A stretch of 64,000 bases of DNA from Bacteroidota bacterium (GTDB taxonomy: Bacteria > Bacteroidota > Bacteroidia > Flavobacteriales_D > Crocinitomicaceae). Positions 27,555 through 35,655 of the stretch are shown here, piece after piece. Numbering within the stretch: the stretch's first letter is position 1; each line of letters starts with the position of its first letter. The stretch spans positions 248,001 through 312,000 of the forward strand of contig JACPUU010000002.1 of the NCBI GenBank assembly GCA_016192075.1. Reading direction: 5' to 3'. The translations under genes and the position numbers were made by a program. The notes below the pieces were generated by a model. The model did no database searches and was not told the origin of the DNA. It saw only the letters and a program-made list of their open reading frames with translations.

Positions 27555-29342
27555 ATGGATATCAGAAACATTGCAATTATTGCACACGTTGACCACGGCA
27601 AAACGACCCTGGTTGACCGTATGATCGAAGCCGGTAAAAATCCAATTAAAAGCACCGGTGACCTTATTATGGACAGCAACGATTTAGAGCGTGAGCGTGG
27701 AATCACCATCACGGCCAAAAACGTATCTGTATTTTACAAAGACACTAAAATCAACATCATTGACACCCCGGGTCACTCTGATTTTGGCGGTGAAGTGGAG
27801 CGTGTATTGAACATGGCTGATGGTGTTTGTCTTTTGGTGGATGCCTTTGAAGGACCTATGCCGCAAACCCGCTTTGTATTGCAAAAAGCGTTGCAGTTAG
27901 GCTTAAAAGCATTGCTTGTAATTAATAAAGTAGATAAAGAAAACTGCAATCCTGAAGATGTGCATGAGAAAGTATTTGACCTCATGTTTGAACTGGATGC
28001 CAACGATGATCAGCTGAATTTCGAAACTGTTTATGGTTCGGCCAAACAAGGGTGGATGAGTACTGATTGGAGAAAACCAACAACCTCTATTGAAACCATT
28101 CTGGATAAAATTATTACCTATTTCCCGCCGCGTAAATTTGCTGAAGGAAATACGCAGATGCTTATTACCTCACTGGATTATTCTTCGTTTGTAGGCCGTA
28201 TTGCGGTGGGCCGTTTGACCCGCGGTGAAATAAAACCAAATCAGCCCATCATTCTGGTAAAACGTGACGGCACGCATGAGAAATCACGCATTAAAGAAGT
28301 GTTTGTATTTGAAGGGCTTGAAAAACGCAAAGTAGAATCCGTTCAGGTAGGAGATATTTGTGCCGTAACCGGTATTGAAGGATTTGAAATTGGTGATTGT
28401 ATTTGTGATTTTGAAAAACCAGAACCACTGGAATCTATTACCATTGATGAACCAACAATGAGTATGTTATTTACCATTAACGATTCACCGTTCTATGGTA
28501 AAGAAGGAAAATTTGTGACATCAAGACATATCTACGAGCGTCTTCAGAAAGAGCTTGAAAAAAATCTGGCACTGAAAGTCGGCACAACAGGTTCGGCAGA
28601 CAGATGGAATGTGTTTGGCCGTGGTGTCATGCACTTGTCTGTATTGCTTGAGACCATGCGTCGTGAAGGATATGAAGTGCAGGTTGGTCAGCCACAGGTA
28701 ATTCTGAAAGAAATTGACGGTGTAAAATGTGAGCCGATTGAAGATTTAACGGTTGATGTGCCTGAAGTTAATTCAGGTACCGTAATTGATGCCGTAACCC
28801 GCAGAAAAGGAGAAATGCTGAGCATGGAACCAAAAGGGGAACGTATGATATGCAAATTCAAAATTCCGTCACGCGGATTAATTGGTTTGAGAAGTTATTT
28901 GCTGACCCAAACTGCCGGAGAGGCTGTCATGTCACACCGCTTTATTGCTTATGAACCTTATAAAGGAGATATACCGGGCAGACAAAATGGCTCATTGATC
29001 TCTATGGAAATGGGTAAAAGCATTCCATTCTCATTACACAACCTGCAGGACCGTGGTAAATTCTTTATTGAGGCAAACGTTGAAATTTATGAAGGCCAGG
29101 TAATTGGAGAAAATTCCAAAGCCGGTGACATGATTGTAAATGTTACCAAAACAAAGAAACTGACAAACATGCGTGCCAGCGGAACCGATGAAAAGATGAA
29201 AATTGCTCCGCCTAAATCATTCTCATTGGAAGAGGCGCTGGAATATATTCAGGAAGATGAGTATGTTGAATTAACACCGCAGAACATCCGTATCCGCAAG
29301 GTTCTTTTGAAAGAACATGAGCGTAAACGTGCCGGCAAATAG
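27555..29342 (+). CDS. typA: Ribosome-associated GTPase TypA/BipA
   Basis: The 595-residue translation-factor-family GTPase, length typical for BipA, binds the ribosome and is needed for 50S assembly and growth at low temperature or stress. GTPase motifs are AHVDHGKTTL (G1), RERGITITAK (G2), DTPGHSDFGGEVERVL (G3) and NKVDKE (G4). EF-G-like domains III and V follow, and the BipA-specific C-terminal part includes SRGLIGLRSYLLTQTAGEAVMSHRF, RQNGSLISMEMGKS and KKLTNMRASGTDEKMKIAPP. It starts 55 bases after the helicase stop; both products act on RNA/ribosomes at low temperature, so the adjacency may be functional. Confidence 0.97.
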   Translation: MDIRNIAIIAHVDHGKTTLVDRMIEAGKNPIKSTGDLIMDSNDLERERGITITAKNVSVFYKDTKINIIDTPGHSDFGGEVERVLNMADGVCLLVDAFEGPMPQTRFVLQKALQLGLKALLVINKVDKENCNPEDVHEKVFDLMFELDANDDQLNFETVYGSAKQGWMSTDWRKPTTSIETILDKIITYFPPRKFAEGNTQMLITSLDYSSFVGRIAVGRLTRGEIKPNQPIILVKRDGTHEKSRIKEVFVFEGLEKRKVESVQVGDICAVTGIEGFEIGDCICDFEKPEPLESITIDEPTMSMLFTINDSPFYGKEGKFVTSRHIYERLQKELEKNLALKVGTTGSADRWNVFGRGVMHLSVLLETMRREGYEVQVGQPQVILKEIDGVKCEPIEDLTVDVPEVNSGTVIDAVTRRKGEMLSMEPKGERMICKFKIPSRGLIGLRSYLLTQTAGEAVMSHRFIAYEPYKGDIPGRQNGSLISMEMGKSIPFSLHNLQDRGKFFIEANVEIYEGQVIGENSKAGDMIVNVTKTKKLTNMRASGTDEKMKIAPPKSFSLEEALEYIQEDEYVELTPQNIRIRKVLLKEHERKRAGK

Positions 29343-29391
29343 TTTTTAGGGCAAGAGGGGGCATTTTAAAGCTGCTCTGATCACCGCCCTT

Positions 29392-29470
29392 GCCTGCGCC
29401 AGCGCGCAGGCATAAGCTAAGGCGCAAGCGTTCATGACTCTTCCTCCTTCCTTGCCTTTGCGTAGCAAGG
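29392..29470. repeat. Two hairpins after typA
   Basis: An 8-bp perfect stem, GCCTGCGC (29392-29399) with GCGCAGGC (29404-29411), is followed by a 6-bp stem CCTTGC/GCAAGG (29450-29470). No T tract follows, so termination by these is uncertain. They lie in the 294-bp spacer between typA and the TPR gene, which otherwise shows only a promoter element. Confidence 0.5.
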
Positions 29471-29548
29471 CCTTAAAAATGAAATAAATTGTTCATAAGC
29501 GTGTTAATAATATTGGGTCAGTTTAGCCGATCCATTTAGCTATAATTC

Positions 29549-29556
29549 TATTTTTG
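29549..29556 (+). promoter_or_regulatory. TAnnTTTG promoter of the TPR-protein gene
   Basis: TATTTTTG matches the -7 consensus, about 80 bases before the start codon. No clear -33 element at standard spacing was seen. Confidence 0.4.
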
Positions 29557-29636
29557 TTTAGGATCTTTTTTAGGCCGGGTAACTGACAATGTCACTTTGG
29601 AATAAAAATTGAGGAAAACATAAAAAGGAAGATTCT

Positions 29637-31058
29637 ATGTTTGACGACGAGGACGAAGAAGAACTTTTTGACGCTCACTTTCATGCTGAGCTTGAGCGAT
29701 ACGAAAAAATGATCCGCAACAGGGAATCGTATTATTTTGATCCTGAGGTGCTGGAGCAAATCATTGACCATTTTATTGTTAAAAACCAGGTGAAAAACGG
29801 CCTGAATGCTATTGATTTTGCAAAAAGTCAGCACCCGCATAACCTGGTGTATGACCTGCGCAAGGCCCAGATTTTTTCAACCACTGGTAAGCTCAAAGAA
29901 AGTCTTTTAATTTTACAGGCACTCGAGAAAACCGATACCCTGAATCCCGAAATATACATTACCAAAGCCTCGGTTTTCAGCCAGTTGCGTGATCATGAAA
30001 AAGCCATCAAGTACTTTGAAAAGGCCATTGAAGTTTCGGGTGAATTTGAAATGGAAGAGGTAGATGACATTCGTTTTGACCTGGCGCTGGAATATGAAAA
30101 TGTGCAGGATTATTCAAGCGCCATCCGGGAACTGACAAAAATACTGGAAAATACACCTGACAATGAGGCAGCAATTTATGAAATAGCCTATTGTTATGAA
30201 CGAACCGGCAATTTTGATCAGTGCATTGAATTTTACAATAAGTACATTGACAATAATCCCTACTCCTTTACGGCCTGGTACAACCTGGGCAATATCTATT
30301 TTCTGAAAAATAACATTGAAAAGGCCATTTGGGCTTATGATTACGCCATTGTTATTAATGAAGATTTTTCGTCAGCTCATTTTAACATGGGTAATACCTA
30401 CATGCAAACCGGTGAATATGCCAAAGCAGTAGAATCATACCGCCGCTGTATTGAAATTGATGGTGAAGAGGCCCTGACTTTGAGTTACCTGGCTGAGGCG
30501 TATGAGCGGCTGGAACGGTATGATGAGGCGCTCTATTATTATGAACGCAGTAAAGAACTGAACCCTGAACTGGCTGAACCCTGGATAGGAATTGGAATTA
30601 TTAAAGAGGTTCAGGGATCTTATCCGGATGCAACGGCATTTATAAAACATGCAGTCAGCATTCAGCCTGAAAATGCCAATTACCGGCTGGTACTGGCCGA
30701 ATGTCTTTACAAGAACAACTTTGTAGAAGAGGCTGAGAAGGAGCTTGAAACAGCCATTGAGCTTGATCCCGCTTACAGTGACGCCATTGTTTTGCTGGCG
30801 GCCATTTATGAAGAGTCAGACCCTGCAAAAGCACTCACCTTTCTGGAAAGTCTGCCTGATCTTGAGAATCTTGAAAACAAAGTCAGGTTAAGCCTTGTGG
30901 CGCTCTGCTACAAAGCCGGCCGCCATACTGATGCCCTGTTATTGTTTGCTGCCGAAATGAAAAAGGATGTCAATTCAGCCAAAACCTTACTTTTGTACCT
31001 TCCGGAAGCAGAAACAATTCCGGAATTTGTGCAAATAATAGAATCATACAATGACTAG
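29637..31058 (+). CDS. Tetratricopeptide repeat protein
   Basis: The 473-residue soluble protein begins with a very acidic segment (MFDDEDEEELFDAHFHAELE) and has no signal peptide. At least eight TPR units follow, for example NPEIYITKASVFSQLRDHEKAIKYFEKAIEV, FTAWYNLGNIYFLKNNIEKAIWAYDYAI and ANYRLVLAECLYKNNFVEEAEKELETAIEL. It is therefore a cytoplasmic scaffold or adaptor; partners are unknown. It overlaps the downstream ComA-like gene by eight bases, so the two are translationally coupled. Confidence 0.9.
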   Translation: MFDDEDEEELFDAHFHAELERYEKMIRNRESYYFDPEVLEQIIDHFIVKNQVKNGLNAIDFAKSQHPHNLVYDLRKAQIFSTTGKLKESLLILQALEKTDTLNPEIYITKASVFSQLRDHEKAIKYFEKAIEVSGEFEMEEVDDIRFDLALEYENVQDYSSAIRELTKILENTPDNEAAIYEIAYCYERTGNFDQCIEFYNKYIDNNPYSFTAWYNLGNIYFLKNNIEKAIWAYDYAIVINEDFSSAHFNMGNTYMQTGEYAKAVESYRRCIEIDGEEALTLSYLAEAYERLERYDEALYYYERSKELNPELAEPWIGIGIIKEVQGSYPDATAFIKHAVSIQPENANYRLVLAECLYKNNFVEEAEKELETAIELDPAYSDAIVLLAAIYEESDPAKALTFLESLPDLENLENKVRLSLVALCYKAGRHTDALLLFAAEMKKDVNSAKTLLLYLPEAETIPEFVQIIESYND

Positions 31059-31866
31059 AAATTTTGAACTTCCATACATTCCTGAACGTTCCGTTAAACC
31101 CCGTAAAGCCGGTGTTACCATGATGATGGACAAAGGAATGAGCTTATCTGAAACCGCCGCATTTATTGAGGGTAACAGTGATCTGACCGACCTTGCCAAA
31201 TTTGGATTTGGAACATCCATGATCACACCCAACCTGAAAGAGAAAATCAAATTATACAAAGAGGCAGGCATCCGGCCGTATTTTGGCGGAACCCTTTTCG
31301 AAATTTTTCTGGCGCGTAACAAGTTCAATGATTACCGTAAATTACTTGATAAATATGATCTTGATTTGTGTGAGGTTTCAGACGGATCAATCATTATACC
31401 GCATGACAAAAAACTGGAATACATTCAAAAGCTTTCCAAAGACAGAACCGTACTTTCAGAAGTAGGGTCTAAAGATGCCGGTATTATTATCAGCCCGGCT
31501 AAATGGATCAAAATGATGAGTACTGAACTGCAGGCCGGTTCCTGGAAAGTTATTGCCGAAGGGCGTGAGAGCGGCAACGTTGGTGTTTTCAGACCAAACG
31601 GAAATGCACACACCTACCTGATCAATAAAATTATTTCCAAAGTTGATCCTGCAGATATTTTGTGGGAGGCTCCTAAAAAAACACAGCAGGTTTGGTTTAT
31701 TCGTTTATTTGGTGCCAATGTGAATCTTGGAAACATAGCTCCCAACGAAGTAATTTCGTTAGAAACACTGCGCCTTGGGTTAAGGGGAGATACATTCTTT
31801 GAGTTTTTGCCTGAAGAAATTGGGGCTGAGTTGAAACAAAGCCAGCAGGTTGAAGACGACGAATAG
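31051..31866 (+). CDS. Phosphosulfolactate synthase (ComA) family protein
   Basis: The 271-residue protein has the ComA family TIM-barrel signature: KPRKAGVTMMMDKGMS, LAKFGFGTSMI, GIRPYFGGTLFEIFLARN, EVSDGSIIIPHDKKLEYI, VLSEVGSKDAG, VIAEGRESGNVGVF and ILWEAPKKTQQVWFIRLFGANVNLGNI. ComA adds sulfite to phosphoenolpyruvate to give phosphosulfolactate, the first step of coenzyme M synthesis in methanogens. Bacteroidota have no coenzyme M; a plausible use is to supply sulfolactate or cysteate for sulfonolipids, which is inference. It overlaps the preceding TPR gene by eight bases and no other sulfonate gene is next to it. Confidence 0.9.
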   Translation: MTRNFELPYIPERSVKPRKAGVTMMMDKGMSLSETAAFIEGNSDLTDLAKFGFGTSMITPNLKEKIKLYKEAGIRPYFGGTLFEIFLARNKFNDYRKLLDKYDLDLCEVSDGSIIIPHDKKLEYIQKLSKDRTVLSEVGSKDAGIIISPAKWIKMMSTELQAGSWKVIAEGRESGNVGVFRPNGNAHTYLINKIISKVDPADILWEAPKKTQQVWFIRLFGANVNLGNIAPNEVISLETLRLGLRGDTFFEFLPEEIGAELKQSQQVEDDE

Positions 31867-31933
31867 TTATTTCGTAAAATCCGTATCATTTCGCTTAAAA
31901 TAACTCCTTTATTCAGGTAACCGCCTATTTCGT

Positions 31934-32578
31934 ATGGTAGAACTATTTACACACATCATTCACCTTGATTTTGAATGGTTGTTTGCCAACTATAACGATG
32001 CCGTCTATGTCATCCTTTTCCTGGTCATCTTCATTGAAACCGGGTTGGTGATTATGCCCTTTTTGCCGGGTGACTCGTTGTTGTTTACTGCCGGTTTATT
32101 TGCGCGGCTGGGGTTTCTCAATATTTCATTTCTGTTTCTGCTGCTCTTTGTTGCTGCTGTACTTGGTGACAATACCAACTACTGGATTGGCCGGAAAATC
32201 GGGTTAAAAGCGGTTCAGATCAAGTTTCGGAAAAAGAAACTTGTCAAGCAGGAATACCTGGATAAAACACATACCTTTTTTGAAAAATACGGAACCAAAA
32301 CCATTATCATGGCACGCTTTGTTCCTATCGTGCGCACGTTTGCCCCTTTTGTAGCCGGAATTGCAGAAATGACTTACCGCCGCTTTTTACTTTTTGACAT
32401 CATTGGCGGGGCAATATGGATTGGCAGCCTGGTGTTTGCCGGATATTTTTTGGGTGAAATTCCATGGATCCGTAAAAATATCGAACTGGTGGCCCTTGGT
32501 ATTATTTTTATTTCCATTCTCCCGATTCTGATAGAATACATCAGACATCGCCTCAAAAAACAAAAAGGTCAGGCCTGA
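31934..32578 (+). CDS. DedA-family membrane protein
   Basis: The 214-residue polytopic protein has about five membrane segments. It shows the DedA/VTT signatures FIETGLVIMPFLPGDSLLFTAG, AVLGDNTNYWIGRKIG and ARFVPIVRTFAPFVAGIAEMTYRRFLLFDIIGGAIW. DedA proteins are flippase-like transporters that recycle undecaprenyl phosphate or move phospholipids, and they support envelope integrity and pH homeostasis. The conserved acidic and arginine residues of the re-entrant loops are present. It follows the ComA-like gene by 67 bases and could be read from the same transcript. Confidence 0.93.
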   Translation: MVELFTHIIHLDFEWLFANYNDAVYVILFLVIFIETGLVIMPFLPGDSLLFTAGLFARLGFLNISFLFLLLFVAAVLGDNTNYWIGRKIGLKAVQIKFRKKKLVKQEYLDKTHTFFEKYGTKTIIMARFVPIVRTFAPFVAGIAEMTYRRFLLFDIIGGAIWIGSLVFAGYFLGEIPWIRKNIELVALGIIFISILPILIEYIRHRLKKQKGQA

Positions 32579-32706
32579 AAGCCAAAAAAACGGCTGTTAT
32601 CTAACAGTATTCAGCAACTTGGTTTGTAAATTAACTTTTGTTGATATCAACCGTTATACAGGAATAATTCTTGTACCGGCGTAGCAAACATAAAATGGAA
32701 ATGTCT

Positions 32707-32714
32707 TAAATTTG
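32707..32714 (+). promoter_or_regulatory. TAnnTTTG promoter of the small membrane-protein gene
   Basis: TAAATTTG lies eight bases before the ATG at 32723. The transcript would have a leader of only a few nucleotides. A -33 TTG at standard spacing is not evident. Confidence 0.45.
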
Positions 32715-32722
32715 AGTGTATT

Positions 32723-33094
32723 ATGAAAACACACCTCATACGCATTGGTATTTGCAGCATTGTTTTTTTAACAACCACTTCCTTTTATTTCCAGTCGGTT
32801 CAATACTTTGTACAATTCCGTATTATGGCTGTTCCCGACAGTGAATCGGCCAAAGAGGTAGATGAAAAAATGAGTTCTAAAGCGGGTATTTTGGATTCCC
32901 GCACAGATTATATTACCAGCACCTATTTCTGCCTGCTCAGTGCTGATGCGGATTACGCGCGTGAAGATTTTGAAAACTGGTTTGCAAAAATGGGGTATTC
33001 CATTTCGTGCTACAGTAGAGGTATGCAAAATGTAGATATGATGATATCACCGCATGTCCTCAAAAACTGTGTAGAGGAAAACGGTGAGCATTAA
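32723..33094 (+). CDS. Small membrane-anchored or secreted protein of unknown function
   Basis: The 123-residue protein has an N-terminal hydrophobic segment (about 8-25), either a signal peptide or an anchor. A small alpha/beta domain follows: FRIMAVPDSESAKEVDEKMSSKAGILDSRTDY ... ADADYAREDFENWFAKMGYSISCYSRG. The strand-helix-strand pattern resembles a heavy-metal-associated (HMA-like) ferredoxin fold, but the CxxC metal site is missing. No function can be assigned. It stands alone with its own promoter. Confidence 0.7.
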   Translation: MKTHLIRIGICSIVFLTTTSFYFQSVQYFVQFRIMAVPDSESAKEVDEKMSSKAGILDSRTDYITSTYFCLLSADADYAREDFENWFAKMGYSISCYSRGMQNVDMMISPHVLKNCVEENGEH

Positions 33095-33119
33095 CCTCAG
33101 GTGTGTAAACACCATGTTC

Positions 33120-33141
33120 AAAAAAAAAGATCTTTTTTTTT
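33120..33141. repeat. A9-GATC-T9 palindrome
   Basis: Nine A, GATC and nine T form a perfect 22-bp AT palindrome between a small membrane-protein gene and a secreted-protein gene. It may act as a terminator or a bendable promoter-upstream element, and is prone to length change. Confidence 0.6.
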
Positions 33142-33188
33142 ACCTTAGGGACCTTCTTTACGTATTAACCAGAGTATAAAATGACGAA

Positions 33189-35333
33189 ATGAAAATGAGA
33201 GTTGCAATGAAAAAGAGTGTTATTGCCGGTTTGCTTTTAACTGCAGGAACTTGTTTTAGTCAGGGACCAAACTGCGTGTATCAGGCCAGTGATATTTATC
33301 CCGGGTCATACGGGTCGTTGCCAAGTGCCATGACCATTTATAATGGTGTTCTTTATTTTTCGGCAACCGGTAATTCTCAGGGAGCAGAACTCTGGAAATT
33401 TGAAAATGGCACACCTTCAATGGTGGCAGACATTAACCCGGGTGCTTTTAGCTCCCTGCCAAACGAATTCACCGTATTTGGTTCTGACCTTTATTTTACT
33501 GCAAATGATGGTACAACAGGCATGGAGCTCTTCAAGTATGATGGTGTAAGCGTGTCTTTGGTTGCTGATATTGTACCCGGTGTAGGAGGGTCTTATGTAA
33601 ATAAACTGACAGTCCACGGATCTGAATTGTATTTTATTGCCAATGACGGTGTGAATGGAATGGAGCCCTGGAAATACGATGGTGTTTCTGCTACCATGGT
33701 TGCAGATATTTATCCCGGAAGTACAGGCTCAAATCCTTTTGACATTGAAGGAGTAGGAAGTAATGTCTATTTTGTAGCCACACACCCTTCATACGGACAG
33801 GAATTGTGGAAATATAACGGTGTTACAACTACTGTTACCGATATCTGGCCAGGTACCACCGGGTCAGATGCCAATGAGCTCACTGCCTGTGACAATGAAC
33901 TTGTTTTTCGTGCAACTGATGGTACGTTGGGATACGAACTGTTTATGTATGATGGAACTACCCTGACCAACTATGATATGAACCCCGGTGCGGCTGATTT
34001 TACAGCGTGGGAGCTGAAAGCAATGGGCACCAATGTTTATTTCAGAGGGGTTATTCCAGGTGCTGGTTATGAGTTTTGCAAATATGATGGAATAACAGAG
34101 TCCGTTTCCATGGTAATGGATATTCGCCCCGGAACAGGTAACTCAACACCAAGCAATTTTACGGTTGTGAACGGAACAGATTTGTTTTTTTCAGCGCATA
34201 ATGGTGTCAACGGTGTTGAACTGTGGCATCATAATGGAACAACAACTTCGCTGGTTGCAGATATCCGTCCGGGATCATCCGGCTCAATGCCTGCATTGGG
34301 TGCTGAGAAGTTTGGAGCCATGGACAGCAACGGGAATGTTTTTATCGTTGCAGATAATGGCACTGCTGGAAATGAATTGTGGCGATACGATGGAACCTCG
34401 GCCGTTTTAAGTAAAGATATTGTACCCGGAACCGGGACATCCTCCCCTACAGGTATGAAAGCCATGGGTACCATTATGTACTGGATGGCAGATGATGGCA
34501 TTACCGGAGGTGAGTTATGGACCTGGGATACAGAAGCTGATTTAACGGAGACTATTAATGTCACCGTATGTGGTGATTATACCTCACCGGCAGGTAATTA
34601 TTATACGACAGAAGGATTTTACAATTTTGTAGATACCATTCCAAGTATCAGATGCCCGGGTTGCGACAGCCTCATTACAGTTAACCTTACCATTACAGAA
34701 CCGGTCTCTTCTATTACCGTATTTGCATGCAACGATTATACTTCACCAAGCGGGACCTTTTATAATGTGGTAGGAAACTATACCATTACCGATGTTATTC
34801 CAAGTATTGCCTGCCCGGGTGTTGACAGTATTATTACCATTGATCTTACCATCGTAGATCAAATCAGTACTGCAGTGGTTGTTTTTACCGGCGTTATTGT
34901 TTCCCAGCAATCGGGTGCAGTCTATCAATGGCTTGACTGTGACAATGGCTATGCACCTGTTGCCGGTGCTACGGATCAGGATTTTCTGCCATCTGCAGAT
35001 GGAAACTATGCCTGTGAAATTACGCTTGGATCTTGTGTTGATACCACAAACTGTTATTTTGTTGAAGAGAATATCGGAATAGGCTTCTCTGAAAATAAAA
35101 AAGATAACATTTCTGTTTATCCAAACCCTTTTGCTGATCAGGTTATGATTGTTGCCGAAAGTGCCTCTTTCGTAAAGGTTCAGCTTATAGATAACCTGGG
35201 TAATATTGTTCTTATGGCAGATGATACCAGTAATCAATTGCAGCTGGATGTAAGTAAACTGCCAAAAGGGGTGTATTACCTTCGTGTTGAAACAGACACT
35301 GAAAGCACGTTGCAAAAGTTGTCAAAACAGTGA
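33189..35333 (+). CDS. Secreted ELWxxDGT-repeat protein, T9SS type A
   Basis: The protein is up to 714 residues. The signal peptide ends near CFSQG; starts at 33189, 33195 or 33207 are all in frame and cannot be separated by eye. About nine tandem repeats of some 45 residues follow, each with an ELWK(Y/F)xG, VADIxPG and LYFxAxDG pattern; they should fold as a beta-propeller. Next are two cysteine-containing modules of the form CxxYTSPxGxYY...DTIPSIxCPGxDSxITxxLTI. The C-terminal YPNPFADQVMIVAESAS...GVYYLRVETDTESTLQKLSKQ is a type A sorting domain, so it is T9SS cargo. No catalytic residues are recognisable; a surface or extracellular binding role is inferred. Confidence 0.87.
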   Translation: MKMRVAMKKSVIAGLLLTAGTCFSQGPNCVYQASDIYPGSYGSLPSAMTIYNGVLYFSATGNSQGAELWKFENGTPSMVADINPGAFSSLPNEFTVFGSDLYFTANDGTTGMELFKYDGVSVSLVADIVPGVGGSYVNKLTVHGSELYFIANDGVNGMEPWKYDGVSATMVADIYPGSTGSNPFDIEGVGSNVYFVATHPSYGQELWKYNGVTTTVTDIWPGTTGSDANELTACDNELVFRATDGTLGYELFMYDGTTLTNYDMNPGAADFTAWELKAMGTNVYFRGVIPGAGYEFCKYDGITESVSMVMDIRPGTGNSTPSNFTVVNGTDLFFSAHNGVNGVELWHHNGTTTSLVADIRPGSSGSMPALGAEKFGAMDSNGNVFIVADNGTAGNELWRYDGTSAVLSKDIVPGTGTSSPTGMKAMGTIMYWMADDGITGGELWTWDTEADLTETINVTVCGDYTSPAGNYYTTEGFYNFVDTIPSIRCPGCDSLITVNLTITEPVSSITVFACNDYTSPSGTFYNVVGNYTITDVIPSIACPGVDSIITIDLTIVDQISTAVVVFTGVIVSQQSGAVYQWLDCDNGYAPVAGATDQDFLPSADGNYACEITLGSCVDTTNCYFVEENIGIGFSENKKDNISVYPNPFADQVMIVAESASFVKVQLIDNLGNIVLMADDTSNQLQLDVSKLPKGVYYLRVETDTESTLQKLSKQ

Positions 35334-35655
35334 CACTGGTTTCTGAAAATCAGGCCCTGTGTGGGATTCGTTATTTCACCCGGGAAATTACAGTGGGGGC
35401 AATTCTGGTCGCTTTTTTTAACAAGATGAGCTAAAAAGGTTATTTTTTATCTTCGAATGTTGAAAATTTTAACTGTAAAACAACCATTTACAACCATTTA
35501 GGGTTAGTTTTGGTCGAAAAAAAATAAAACCAAAAAAAAAATCGACGAAGCAACCATTTTTACTGTACTACGTTCTGTTATTAACTGCTGAGGATTAGAG
35601 TTGCCGGGATTCTTTCAAATGTAAGGATCATTTCTAATCTGGAAATTAAGAAATT
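35334..35655 (+). other. 322-bp spacer with direct repeats and a promoter element
   Basis: Between two secreted-protein genes. It holds two adjacent copies of CAACCATTTA (about 35481-35500) directly upstream of TAGTTTTG at 35505-35512, a TAnnTTTG promoter match. A partial CCCGGGAAATT core occurs near 35379. Nothing coding is seen. Confidence 0.5.
35505..35512 (+). promoter_or_regulatory. TAnnTTTG promoter of the glycine-rich surface-protein gene
   Basis: TAGTTTTG matches the consensus. Transcription from about 35517 gives a leader near 140 nt. The tandem CAACCATTTA repeats immediately upstream could bind a regulator. Confidence 0.4.

Noticed and set aside
34743-35315. 190-codon antisense frame in the ELWxxDGT protein
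   Set aside because: Fully inside a well-supported gene, with unusual Asn/Ile-rich composition and no domain.
35379-35420. CCCGGGAAATT near 35379 as another REP-like palindrome
   Set aside because: Only the central part matches; the right arm is not complementary, so it is too weak to annotate.
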